From positions 3,152,927 to 3,216,926 of the forward strand of contig CANTUZ010000004.1 in assembly GCA_947846985.1 (NCBI GenBank): a DNA stretch of 64,000 nt. Direction: 5' to 3'. The notes beneath the pieces were generated by a model that was given only the letters and a program-made list of their open reading frames with translations, made no database searches and was not told where the DNA came from. The position numbers and the translations under genes are program-made. The DNA is from Fratercula arctica (taxonomy: Eukaryota; Chordata; Aves; Charadriiformes; Alcidae). Below are positions 12,601-24,490 of the stretch, piece by piece. Numbering within the stretch: position 1 is the first letter of the stretch; every line of letters starts with the position of its first letter.

Positions 12601-15600
12601 GTCCGAATCTCTTAAGCTATGTTGAATACTTAATTATTCCACGGAAGATTTTCCCAGTTTAACAGTAGGAAGTTGAGAGTAATAAATTGATACCATATTT
12701 CTGATATACAGTGGAAAAACTGTTCAAAGTAGAAGTGAGCATTTTTTAAGATGCTACAGTTGTCCTTTGTTTTCTGCCCACAGAAATAAACCTCCCCGTA
12801 TAGTACGCTTACTTTGTCAACATAGCTCTATAAACATACCAGCACAATAGAATCTAAAATCTGTCTCATTTCTACGTAAGCTATAACACTTAACTACTTG
12901 TTTTCCCCTTCTACTCACCATCTTTCATCTGCGTAACAGAAGGCGCCCAACCCAAGTAAACCAAATTGAAGGCAAATTTCTCAACTGCACGTTTGGTCTA
13001 ATCGATTCAGATAGCAGTATCTATTTCAAGCCCTTACTGCCCTCCCTTTATTTTATTTAAAAAAAAAAAAAAAAAAGTATTTTAAGGCTGCTAGAAATGC
13101 AACGGAGGAATAGCAGCGCTGTCATTCAGACTGATGGATGCAAGTTGGGTCCATAAACGGCCGAAACAGCACCGTAAGGCAGGTGCAAGTTCTTTCCCTG
13201 ACATTAAAACAATTGGTGCTGTTTCTTTACACACAACCAGCCCCATATATCTTGAAAAAAGCCACCTGTTCAAATATTTAATTTCAAACAATCTTTCATA
13301 TTGCCAGAGATGGTTCTAGATATTTCTATTTTTTTTTTAGCAGACAGGTGTATGGACAGGCAAACACAGGATACTAATAAAGAAGTCAACCAGGGAAAGT
13401 AATTATTGGAAGTCAAACGCATTTGTAGTTGAAAGAAATTCTTTGGTCTACATTTCTGAAACATCAAGGTTATCGTTTAACCACCGATAACTTCAATTCT
13501 TTCCGTGGGAATGTAGTTTTATTTCACAAGGCCTAAATATGTTAACATAAACGTCGCTGCACAGTACTTCAAGCCATGTTTGGAGGCCTGACATGCTCTA
13601 CATTCTAACAGTCAACTAGAAGGCCTAGAACAGCCCGAAAAAAGCCAGCTGAAGTTGGAAATAGCAGCTTAGCACATTTAGAAGCTGAACTATTAACGTT
13701 CAAAATGCCTTGCGAATACTGCCCCTTCCCACAAAGCTTCATGAGCCGGTGTACTAACACCGTCAGTCTTGCACAAAGAGGCGCGTTACGATTTCTTCCT
13801 TTCACTTAAATTCCATTCTTGCTATTTCAGCCGTCTGTGGGTCATACTTTGAAGCGGAAGACATCAGACTAGCTTAAAGCCAGTAAATTGCAACGGAGCG
13901 CGTAGAATCGAGCAGTTTGATCAGGTAATAAAGCCGTGGCCGTCTTAACTGGCTTGGAGATTGTGATGCCAAACCAGCTCCACCTCACTGAGGGCTTTCT
14001 CCAGGAGCACTTCGCTGACCACCAGCAGAAGCTTTGCCTCAAGTTTTCGATATTCCAGACTTCAATGGCTCCTACGCTAATTCTCGCCGAAGCGAGGAAA
14101 TACGTTAACAGTAGCTAAAATATTTCAACTAGTGCAGAATGCAGACAGCTTGCATTGTCTCTGCTCTCAAGAACGGCTAAGGATTCTCCTGTATTCAAGG
14201 ATATTCTCATAGTTCACAGTCACAAAACGGTTCAAAAAAGCAAATGATATGCTAGAAGTAAAGGGTGGGGGGGGGAATAAGCACAGAAAAAGCAGTTTTT
14301 CAGAACATGAAAGACGTGGGTAAAGGAGAGCTTGAATATGCTGTGCTACAGCAGTCATTACCAACGCGCCCATTAGAACTCAATTAACATGGACGTCAAA
14401 TACCAACACACAGATAAACAATAAACTACGCTGTGAAATACCAAAAAATGGCTGTTATTTGCCAGTAATTCCATCAGCAGAAGACAATTAGTTTATCACA
14501 CAATTTCCAATACTGTGTTGCAGTGGTTTGCTTTTTGTTTAACTACTATCAACTGAAGTAAAAGAAAACAAAAGAAAACATTTCACAATTTCACACTCGC
14601 CCTCCTCTTCGTACTGCTAGCGTTAGACATGAATTACATGGAATGATCAAACCCAGACAGCAATCTCATCTGAACACTCGATTCAGTTTTTACAGAAGTC
14701 ATTTCAATTTTCAGTAGAAACAATTTAAAACCGTTTTCGAATAGGTCTGTGGCTCTTTCCCCCCCCCAAAGACCTGAATTGTAATATTTTCCAAGCTCTT
14801 TGAAGTTTCTTTTTCGTATTCCCTGCTGAAGCGACCACAATCTTATGATCAAAAACCCCACCTTGAATAGTTGTGCCCCAAATAGTTCGCAGCACATGTA
14901 GATATTAACTTACACACCAGAGGTCAGGTATCTCACAGTAAACTTCGGCATATTCTTCTCATACACCGAAGAGTATTTAATGAAATCAAGTCTTCCATAC
15001 GTTTAAATAGCCAGCCCCTTCTGGTCATAAACCAGCCGAGATGACCTTTACTTCACTGCATGGAGAAGCCATCCTAACATCCACATCAAACGGAGCGGGC
15101 AGGTGGCAACAATAAGAGTGAAGATAAGCTGAAGTGACAACGGAGAGCAAAGAAATTCACGCATATCATCCGGACCACAAGGACACCTCGGAAGATGGAC
15201 TGATACCATTATATCATTCCATATCACATTCATCCTCTCTCCCCTTCATTTCCTCCAAAAACGGAAAGTTGCCACAGTAACGTTGCTTTTTAATACAAGT
15301 GAACGTTCCCTCAGTATTCAGTAACTTTGCGCACAACACAAACTAGGACTTGCCTACCTCTCACAGACTGCACGCTGTAAATACAGTACTGCAGTGATTT
15401 CCAACAAGTAGCTCATACGAGGGTGGTGCACATCAGCATTTGTGTTTGCGTGAAGGGAGAGGCGATTCCAGATCCATTCGATAAGATTCCCTTTACGGCA
15501 ACAAAAAGCATGAACTGCGTACGTAAAGTCCGTTAGCAGGAGATAAGGAGAAAAGGGCAAGATGAGAGTAACGCGATACCTTTGCATCTTGCGGCCCCAG

Positions 15601-15602
15601 GC
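9616..15602. other. Intron-like DNA with weak exon candidates
   Basis: No recognised gene. Poly(A) runs occur at about 10,002-10,018, 10,168-10,184, 11,399-11,414 and 13,060-13,076. Minus-strand donors with open frames behind them occur at 10,421-10,498 (CAAG|GTAGGG), 11,120-11,171 (GGAG|GTAAGG) and 12,919-12,984 (GATG|GTGAGT). Their 3' splice sites are mostly weak. They are discussed under findings and not called separately. Confidence 0.4.
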
Positions 15603-15680
15603 GTGTGTGTATATATATATACACACACAAGAATTTTTTTATATATAGTACACATGTATACACACATATATATAAAAATA
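15603..15680. repeat. Perfect TG/TA/CA palindrome plus TA-rich microsatellite
   Basis: Positions 15,603-15,628 read (GT)4(AT)5(AC)4, a perfect 26-bp palindrome of alternating purines and pyrimidines. It is followed by further TATATA and CACACATATATA blocks up to about 15,680. Such DNA readily extrudes as a cruciform or adopts Z-form, and it is hypermutable. Confidence 0.95.
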
Positions 15681-17627
15681 TATTTCTCTTCTTGAGAATT
15701 AAGTGGAGATGGTGTAGTTAAACTCCTTAAGGGGTAACAGCAAAATTGCTCCCTAGCACTTGCCTTGGCCTTCAAGCTTAGGCCAGTGCGGAGTTATCAG
15801 CAAGAAGTTAAAAAAACGATAAAATAAACCCAAGTTTGGACACCTTCAGAGTTATCACGGAAGAGGTTTGCGATCCATTCGCTCTCTCCGCTTACCGTCC
15901 TACAAGCACTGAAAGAAGGCAAAGTCGCTTCTGATCCAGCCAGCTTAAAAGCATGTAATTGTTCAAGTGAGTTTTCACACGTTTCTGTCATCTTTTTTTC
16001 CATGGGATTTTACAATCAAGTTGTCCAAATGTATTTTCGCCCTCGCTCCTGCTGTGAAAAAGCCCTTTGAAACCAAAACGAAACCCCAGCTTTAGCCAAA
16101 CAGGGAAAACAGTGAAGCCACCTTATGCTGCCAGAGGCTATTAACTCCGTGATTTGGAAGAAAAGCCTTTGATGGATACATGCCTATAAAACTTGGAGCC
16201 ATTCTTCCTTTCGATTAGGGCCGCAGCTATTAGGACTCAAGGTATAGGACACAGAGACAAGATGTTCCCAGCCACAGGACAAACATGACAAGCAAGAGGA
16301 CTGACAAGATACTAAAACCCTTTAGGACAGCAATTGCTCACAGATGTCATCAAGTTTTGCTCCCATAAAATAAAGGAATGGCAAGAGAATCACGGATGAG
16401 ATATTTTCCCCACCTTTCATTGAGACCAGAGCATGCTGGATTTCGAAATAACTTCCTCTGGAATCCAGACAGCTTGTGAAAATGGCAGGTTTTCAAGAAA
16501 ACGTATTTAGTCTAAAACATTCTGACCATCATTAGAGCAGACGGTTGCTGCAGTCACTAATCTAATGCATTGGAAGCTTCACCCCCCCATTTCGCACTTC
16601 TTCCTCTTCCTTCAGAAACAAAGGCCTCTGTTTTATCCCCTTTTTTTTTTTATAGCCAATATAATAGCTTGCGTTAATTGTCAGTGCAACACATTTTACT
16701 CAGGATTGTTGAGAAGTGGTTTCAGTAACATGACTTCCGTCATTTGATTTCTAGTCATTCAGTCGCCACTCAGATACAGGTTAAAGAAATCGCAGAAATT
16801 CAGTATAAGATGCAGTTATTCTGTCAATTCATTCAGGTGAAGTGGGGAAAAGACCCCAACGTATCCAACATTTTGATGGTTTTGTTAGGGAAAAACCCAA
16901 CAAAAATCATAAGATAAAACCCTTGGATAATATTAAGATCTTTTCAGAGAATCACTACCAATATACCAGTACCACTCAGGCCCCAGTATCCAAAATACTC
17001 TCAGGGTTTGTGCTGGACCGAGAGCAGGGAGCCTGGGGGTAATTAAGAGGGGCTCACTTCTTCTGCTCCCCCCAGGTAGAGAGCTGTACAGAAATCGCAG
17101 CAGAAAAGACGGGATATTTTTGTATCCCTTGGGACAAAGGGAGACATCTCCTGCAGCGGCATACGCTATGCCATAGGAATTCCAGTACATTATTAGTGAG
17201 TCATTTCCAAGACTGGAAATAGAAACCTTTTTCTTTTAAGTGCCTGTACACCGTTACCTGACATTATTATGGAACACTAACAGCTGAACACCGCTCACCT
17301 CCCAGGGAAAAAAAAAAACAAACCCACAAACCTCTTTTTCAACATTAAACCAACAATTTGTTCCATGGTACATGATAATTTTGTTCCGTCGTTGTACGCA
17401 CTCCACCTATTGTTTTTCAATCAACCGTTCAAAATCCATTTTCTGTGGAAAAAAAAAGAGACAGAGCTGAAATGCTTTATCTTCCTAAGCAACGTATAGC
17501 AAAGAACCTAATATATCAACTATAGGAAGCTGATGGGTCTGCGAACGCCTGCGGGCGGTGAGCACTCAGGGCCATGAAAGAGCAGAGGAGGCAGCCAGTG
17601 AAGATGACTTACTGAAACAGGACTCAC
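15681..17627. other. Intron-like DNA, no gene called
   Basis: On the minus strand at about 15,887-16,003 an open frame with ATG (MEKKMTETCENSLEQLHAF) reaches a donor-like GACG|GTAAGC. No pyrimidine-rich acceptor precedes it and the frame stays open past the donor, so it is left uncalled. The rest holds short A runs (about 17,310 and 17,450). Confidence 0.35.
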
Positions 17628-17782
17628 CAATGCAAGAAGCACTTTGATTAATGGATTTAATTGCATTTATAACGATTTCTGCTGCCTGAATCAAAGCAGC
17701 ACGTCTGTGAAAGCTGAGGAGTATCCTGGAAGGCATCCCGGCCGACATCTTCCTTTCCAGGCGTGCAACCTGCACCTGGTCC
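17628..17782 (-). CDS. Candidate internal or start-codon exon, unrecognised protein
   Basis: On the minus strand a CTGCAG| acceptor (cut after 17,783) is followed by 155 bases with one fully open frame. They end at a near-consensus donor, ATTG|GTGAGTCC (last exon base 17,628). The frame enters with one base completing a codon, gives 51 codons and leaves one base, so the exon phases are 2 and 1. The peptide begins DQVQVARLERK, then an ATG at 17,748 with A at -3 (MSAGMPSRILLSFHRR), and ends in an amphipathic AALIQAAEIVINAIKSINQ segment that would form a helix. I recognise no family. The CpG-island first-exon donor at 23,613 lies upstream on the same strand and could splice to it, leaving the ATG as the start. 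It may also be a chance open frame. Confidence 0.3.
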
Positions 17783-20700
17783 CTGCAGGACGGGGTTCAG
17801 CGGTTCCACACCCAGCGCCCTCCGCTCCCAGCGGTGAGGGCGAGGAAGGATGCCAACAGCGGCTGAGGTTCACCCAGCAAGGAGAATTTCAACGACATGC
17901 ACCCAGCGCCGGACTGCACAAGCGGTTGTACCTTCCCGTCTTTCCGACCAGCAGATCAAACCCTGGTGTAGGAAGTCAGCCCAGCTGTTCCACAGGTCAG
18001 AGCACAGATGTATAAATGAAAGCCCCCCTCTAACTGCCGGCAATTAACATTTTAAATCACTGTCACTACTGAAAAAGAACAAGAAAGGAAGAGAGCCCCT
18101 AATGCCACGTTTACTTCAGCTCAAATCACAACATCGATTCCTCCGCTTATAAACCCACCCTTGAATCAATCTTTTTCAAAAACGATAAATACTTACTTCT
18201 AGCAGTCATCAGCTTTCTGTTTGAGAAATAAATAGAAATAGGAGCTCTTATAAATCGGCGCTTCCTGTTTAATACAAACCACCCTGAGAACTACCTCTTC
18301 CGTATAAAGCACAATATGCAAAATTGCTTCACAGATAGTTTTGCAGTTTCCCTGTGGGTAGATTGTAATTGTAAATCCTAACTGAATTCTTTTAAGTAAT
18401 CCGCATGTGTTAAAAATCTCACCAGTGCCCTACGCCTTTTCCAAGAAAAGCCAAGAAGAACCGGCGTTAGGTTCTCTCTCCAGAACTTCAAACAGCAGAT
18501 GGGAAAATATCGAGTGGAGACGATTTTTATGCAAGTGGAAAAAAAAAAAACCCAACGTACTGCCATCAGTGAAGCTCAAGAACTTGGACAGGACGATAGG
18601 ACTACTGCAGCCTCGCACCTGTGCTCAGCCACAAAATGAAAACCACGGTAGTGCTCAGCTATTTTTAACACCGTGTGTTCAATCGGTGTACCACAGGTCA
18701 AAACAAACCTAAGGGATCACCATTTTATGCTTTTCTTAACACAGAAAAAAGGGCTGTAGATTCAAAATAGTCATTCTTGATAAGGCAAGTTTTCAAGACT
18801 TCTGAACCGTGTAGTAATTGTTCAAAATTAAGTGCCTGCTCTTCGTTTTTCAAATGAGATACATTGCTCGTTTTAAAAAGTTCTCTCCCCCTTACTTTGC
18901 AAAATGAATTTTCCGAGTGAGACGAGATGGTGAGTCAAATTTTCTTTTTTACATATATATGTACATGTGCACATATGTATTTTTTTTAATACATATATGA
19001 TTATTTGTTCCTTCTCTCCAAACTACATTGCGAAGTTGGGGAAAGCGTAAAGGGAAAACTTTTGTTGGGAAAAAGAGAGTGGGAGAGGACAAAGACATTC
19101 CAAAATAAATGGAAATGAAGTTTCCAGAACAACATGAAAAGCATTTTTGGGCCACTAGTTGAATAAGAAAAGACTTCTACAGCCTAATGCAAAACAAATG
19201 ATATAAACATCTGTGAAATTTAACCTATGGGCCCAGATGAAGCTCAATGAAATAGCAGGCGGAAGGCAGCAAAGGGGCAAGTCTCAATCTCTAGTTTCGC
19301 AGCAAAGGTTGAAGATGGGATGGAGAAAAGATGCCGGGGGGCAGGAAGGCAAAAGGTTGTCTCTGGAGGAGGAATGGATGTTCTGCTGAAAAGCTAAACT
19401 AGCATAGCCAGCCAAGTGAAGACATGGAGCTCTAAATATTTTGTATAAGTTACTGATATTCTCTCAAATAGGAACTGTCAATAAATAAACTCGTTCCGGA
19501 TGATGATGACAGCAGAGTCGGCTGAAAGGAAGCACAGTTGCCACCTGCCAGGAGAGGAAGGCCCCGAAGAGCCAGGACTGCCCAGGGAGACTGGGAAAGC
19601 TCAGGGCCCCGGGTGCCGCTGCGCTCCCTGGGCTGGAATCCGACTTGAAAAGCTCGATAACCCCATAGACGGACAGAACCGCGTCCATCCCGCCTCCTGC
19701 TCAAAGCGCCCAGCGCACGGTAACACGCCAAGGGAACGTGGCCAACGTTGCTGAGCTCCGTGACAGAAGTGGGAATATCACATTTACATGACCGGTATTT
19801 TGTACGATCATTAAACTCTAACACCATCTGTAAGAAGATGTTACATAGGAGATAATAAGAAAAATATCTTAAGCAGTCTATGACTAATTGCTGTGCATTA
19901 TGACCCATTTAGGAGGCCTAACTTGTAATTAAAGTTGCTGCACCGAGTTTAAGAACTTTCTGCTCTGTGTAATTAACCAGCCTCCATAAAGTGGTTCTAC
20001 GGAAACACAAATATTTTGCTTCCGAGCAGACAGATGTCCCACAGATCCACAGTATCTTGTCAGTTTATTCTGCTCATGCTATGAAGCTTAAAATGTAACT
20101 TTGTATACACATATTAATTGGAATATCAGAGTTTATGTAGTTCAAGATAACCAAGCTCTTTCCACTTGGTTGAGCACTCCCCATGAATGGAGCTGAACTA
20201 CTTTCACGAGTTAATTTTCCAAAATCTAAAAGCCTAAATAATTTTAGATTACAATAGCAGCAGTCCCAGGAGTAAACTTTGCGTGCTATTATCACCAAAG
20301 CGTAGGAATTCCATGTTTAAGTCCTTGTCAGAGCCTACATTATCTTGTCACTGTAAGATGCAACAAAATTCAGTGCCACATTTAACAACTGGAACCGTCT
20401 CCGAGTAGTAGTTCGTAACTGGTGACGAAGAAAGGTTCTTCTCGTAGTTGCCCCAAATCAATATTCAGGATTCATCGCCAAAATTACAAACTTAGCCCCT
20501 TTAGCTGTGCACACTTACATGTAAGTATATTATAGCATGAAGGACATGTGTAGGACAGGTTTACAAAGCACGTATTATCTAGTTGTGTACGGGGCACACA
20601 CTCTTCAAATGTTTCGTTCAACACTATATTTTTAGGGTCCCCCCCCATAAACGGTTGCAATACATTAATCTTCCCAGAGCCCTGTGAAGAAGAAGGACGT

Positions 20701-23470
20701 ATCATCAACCCTGTTTTACCGAAACATGCAATGACTTGCCCCAGGTGGCACAGGAAAGGTGTGATGACGCGGGGAACAGCTCCTGGGATCTCAGCAATCC
20801 CATCTCAAAATTCTGGCTGCCCTGCCATCCGTCCTCAGCCATACTTAATACAACTCAATTACTGATGGCAACAAACAGCAGGATCTGACTTTCAGATGAG
20901 CCGGTTTGTACAATGAGTCGATCCGTAACTGTTGTCTCCTTCAGACACTTAGATAGATGGGCTGTACGCCCAGCGTGTTATAATAACCCTGAAAAGCTTT
21001 TGGCTCAGACTGCAAACATCAGCATTAACTTAAATCTGCTGCTTTGTTTACTAGATGAGATGAGATATCTGCTCCTGCTCTATGCCTAAGTGATACCAAT
21101 TAATGAGACCCAATTACAGAACCGCTTCCAGCATGAGACTCCAACTACCCACTAATACAAAGTTTCGCCAACTTTAGCTGGTATTTATTCTTCCAAAGCA
21201 TTATGGTCCGACAGTCACCTTTTTCTTTGCCAGTCAGGGACTTGCCGTGATCTACATTCAAAACCTGCACAAAAAAAGCGAGTCAGAAAGGAGTAGACAC
21301 CGGGTCCACTCCCGCTGCTTCCAAAATGAATTAACGTGACTCCAGTCTTGCATCCGTACAACTACAGATTACAGCAAAGCCAACTTTCATTTAGACTGCC
21401 AGGGAGTAAGGCAGGGAAAAATCACCCGAAAAATTCTGCTCTTTTGGCTGTTTAAACCCATTACTGAGTCCACACAGCCATACAGGTGCTAGAGTAATCC
21501 CCGGGTGGGAGAGGGCACCATTCCGAAACAAGAGGCTTGTCTTATTTCTGTAGAGTTACCAACGCAGCAGGCCTGGGAGGGGTCTAATTACACTCCGAAC
21601 ACCCAAGCAGCATCGGAGGCGGTAATTTATTGACCGTATCAGTGTAGCTTCACGCGCAGGCTGAAAAGACAAGTCGAGGATTGTATGCGGACCCCTAAAT
21701 CGCCCCCGGCCTGCCAGGGGAAGCAGACTGCTCCAAGCCAATGAAGAGATCTCACAAAACAATAAACAAGATTCATAATAAAAACATACTCTGCTTTTAC
21801 TGGCTTTTAGGGAAAAAAGAGAAAGGTAAGACGCGATTTTTTTATTACTGTTATTTTTAAACGCTTAGAAACAAGTTCAGGAATCATTACCAAGACACCC
21901 TGCTGGAATCCACAGTCACTAATTACCCAGATGGGCAGCTAGGGAGCCGAGCCAAAAATCCATCCAGGTCACCGGAATGCTTTTTATCAATCCTAGCAGC
22001 CTTCAGATCAAGCCCTACAATACCAGTGCTGGCTTATCCTTTAAACTCAACTGATAGTTACCATCAGGTGCCAACCCGCGCGTGGCTCTGCCCTTTTCAA
22101 AGAACGTAGATGGGGAAACCATGACATGCAACACAAAACCGAAGTAGCATAGAAGACAGATCAGCAAAAGAGCTTGTTAAAACGTGTTTTCTCGCTTTTC
22201 TATACCAATCAACTCCCCCTTTGTGCTACCAAAAAGTGAAGGTTTCCGAGCAAGAAGTGCAACAGACTCACGAAACATTTTCCAGCAGTTAGCGCATGCT
22301 ACTTTGCTTCCAGCAAAACATCCACAAATATCAAGCCCATTTCACCCAAAAATGAGAAGCAAAGAGCAACAGGAGTACCTCAGAGACACAACCCCATTAA
22401 AAAAAAAAAAAAAAAACACAACACACCACATTCATGGCAGTTTAAGCACCTTCTTAGAGTATGTTTTCCCTCTTCAACACTCCACCAAAAGGAATAAGAT
22501 ACATCAGCTGGCTAGACATAACCGAGACTAAGTTTCTAAAGATGAATTTATATCGCTGGTAATTCCTTCCCCCCCCACCCCATATGACAAGACAGGATAC
22601 TAGAAGCAAAAGCAAAGGTTTAAAACCATCTGTATTTTGAACATCTGACACGCCCAAGGGCCTTATTCAATGCTCCATCCTCAGCTTCTGCACAGTCAGA
22701 ATCGCGACACTGCTGCCAACGAAGCCCTAAGCCTGGAAATTTGGTAACGCGCCTCACATGAGCAGCCTCTACAGTCAGCTGTTTAATAATTGCCAACACC
22801 AACTAGTGTTGCTTGATCATATTACGAGGGAAATTGAATAAGAAGCAAGGGAGTTAACTTCTTGTCTACTATTGACGCTCCTTGAGGAGAAAGAAAGGCA
22901 AGGAAGAAAACCTCACGAACTGAGGATATTTTGCTTCCCTCAAGCCCTTGTTCATTGTAACGCAAGACCCAGAAACCCTGACGATCTCCTCTAGCAGCCC
23001 CCTCCCATCACAGTAAGCAGAAAAAAAAAGTAATCTTGCAGACATCTCTTCACAGAGGATACAGCAATTATTGGCAAAGCCCACTCTGCATCTTCCCAAC
23101 CATCCTTCTGACCCAAGGTCCAGCAGAAACGCAGAGCTCGGCACAGCCGAGAAAAGCCCCCCTTTCCACAGGATGCTTCCGAAGATGCGGGGAGAGCACC
23201 TGTGCCTGGCAGCCCCGGACCGCTGCTGGATGGCAGGGGAAAATCTCCCCACCTCTATGGGTTCAAATAGGGGTTTGCTGTCCCATGCCCCCCGTCTGCC
23301 TGACGCATGACTTGGCCAGGAGGCAGAGTTCCTGTTCCTACGGAGGGGGGGGAAAAATCAAGTGCAAAAAAAATTAAGAAGAAAATAAATGTCTGATTAT
23401 TCCTTATTTTTATAGAGTTCGGTGGTTTCTTACACAGTGCAAGTTCTGGGGTCGCCACAGACAGACACGA
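17783..23470. other. Intron-like DNA, no gene recognised
   Basis: I see no convincing exon. If the minus-strand gene model is right, this is its first intron. It contains short homopolymers, a C run at about 20,641-20,647, an A run at about 22,400-22,416 and the hairpin at 18,973-18,996. Confidence 0.45.
18973..18996. repeat. Short AT-rich hairpin
   Basis: ATATGTATT and AATACATAT form a perfect 9-bp inverted repeat around a 6-T loop, inside a longer TA/CA-rich block (18,951-19,000). It is probably a microsatellite-derived structure. There is no sign of a microRNA-length stem. Confidence 0.7.
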
Positions 23471-23474
23471 AGAG

Positions 23475-23560
23475 CGAGGAAAAAAAAACCACACACACAA
23501 AACAAAAAAATATCCGTAAAAAGACAAAAAAAAAACAAACCCAAACCCCACCCAAGCCAC
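23475..23560. repeat. A/C-rich low-complexity tract
   Basis: A-rich sequence interrupted by CA and CC steps lies directly beside the CpG island. Similar A/C-rich or T/G-rich tracts recur at 26,960-27,024, 37,700-37,750, 41,252-41,375, 48,208-48,275, 51,014-51,068, 52,395-52,450 and 52,724-52,752. Confidence 0.8.
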
Positions 23561-23579
23561 AACCAGAAGACCCTTAGAA

Positions 23580-24490
23580 CAGCTCTAGAGCGAAAGGGAC
23601 CGCGGGTGACTTACGCCCCGGTGCGCGTCCGTCGCCAGCGCCGCCTCTCCGCGATCCTCCCCCGGCCGAGCCCGCGATGCGCGGCTGCCGCAGCCCGCCC
23701 GCCCCCCCCGGGCGAGTGACAGGGGGGGACAGCCCTCCCCCTTCCCCACCCCCACCCCCCCCCCCCGATGTCACTGCCACCCCCCGCCAAACCCCGAACA
23801 CGAGCAGGCAGGACGGCACCCAGCCCGCTCCTCCCCCCCCACCCCCCAGCGCTTACTCGGGGATGGGGAGGGATAAGGGAACCGCTCCGATGCGGGGAGA
23901 ACGGCGTCCAACAGGCTGTAAACACCACCGACACCTACAGCTGCTTTTTATTCCCCCTCTCCCCCCCACTTCATCCACTGGGAAGGGGGTACGACCTTGA
24001 TTTCGTTGCAGACAGGGGCTGGCCAGTCCCAGAAATGCCAGCAACGGCAGCAGTGCCAAAGCTGGGGGGGGGGGGGGGAGGAAGGGGAGGACAGAGGGAA
24101 ACACGAAAAAAAAAAAAAAAAAGATAAAAAAATCAGCTGCTTCAAAACAGTTTTGGTGAGCCAGCCTTGGCCAGCCGACAAACCATGCTAGTTTTGTTTC
24201 CAAAGACGTCGTAGTTCGCTTCACTGCTGCCCTGTAACGCGCTGCTGCGACTACGGCGCTGCTAAAATAATACAGTGCAAAGACAAGAAGTCCAAGCCAG
24301 TGCTTTTGAGTACAGCATCCAAAGGCAAAAACCCTGGGAAAGGACAGGCTGGGAGAACTAGGGACAGAAGGGAAGGCACGTCACGGGACAGGGCTGGCGG
24401 AGAGCGAACGGCGCGTCACCACCGCCAGCGAAACGCAACACGGAGACCCCGGCTTCAACGGCTCCGTGTCCCGGCTCTCCACGGGGTAAT
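23580..24490. promoter_or_regulatory. CpG island, probable promoter
   Basis: The block is GC-rich and CpG-dense, strongest at 23,600-23,730, with further CpG clusters at 23,880-23,910, 24,235-24,265 and 24,400-24,485. It holds C runs (about 23,753-23,766) and a run of about fifteen G (24,064-24,078) followed by purine-rich DNA. A minus-strand splice donor sits at its left edge, so the likely transcript runs leftward. No TATA box is evident, which fits a dispersed CpG-island promoter. Confidence 0.7.
23613..23960 (-). other. Probable first exon (mostly 5'UTR) of a minus-strand transcript
   Basis: The minus strand reads ACCGGGGC|GTAAGTCACC, a strong 5' splice site with the last exon base near 23,613, inside the CpG island. 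The 5' end is a guess because no start site can be fixed from sequence. No ATG with good context and an open frame reaches the donor, so the exon is probably untranslated. A frame that stays open up to the donor can join in phase to the exon at 17,628-17,782, whose ATG would then be the start codon. The Gly/Ala/Arg-rich open frames here reflect GC composition. Confidence 0.4.

Noticed and set aside
14910..15010. Minus-strand exon near a GTGTAAGTT donor (NMPKFTVRYLTSG)
   Set aside because: Two different frames over the same bases give equally plausible peptides, and neither has a usable acceptor. I took this as a warning against calling exons by appearance.
15797..16003. Minus-strand frame MEKKMTETCENSLEQLHAF with a GTAAGC donor
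   Set aside because: There is no pyrimidine-rich acceptor, an in-frame stop lies just before the ATG, and the frame stays open beyond the donor. It is not better than chance.
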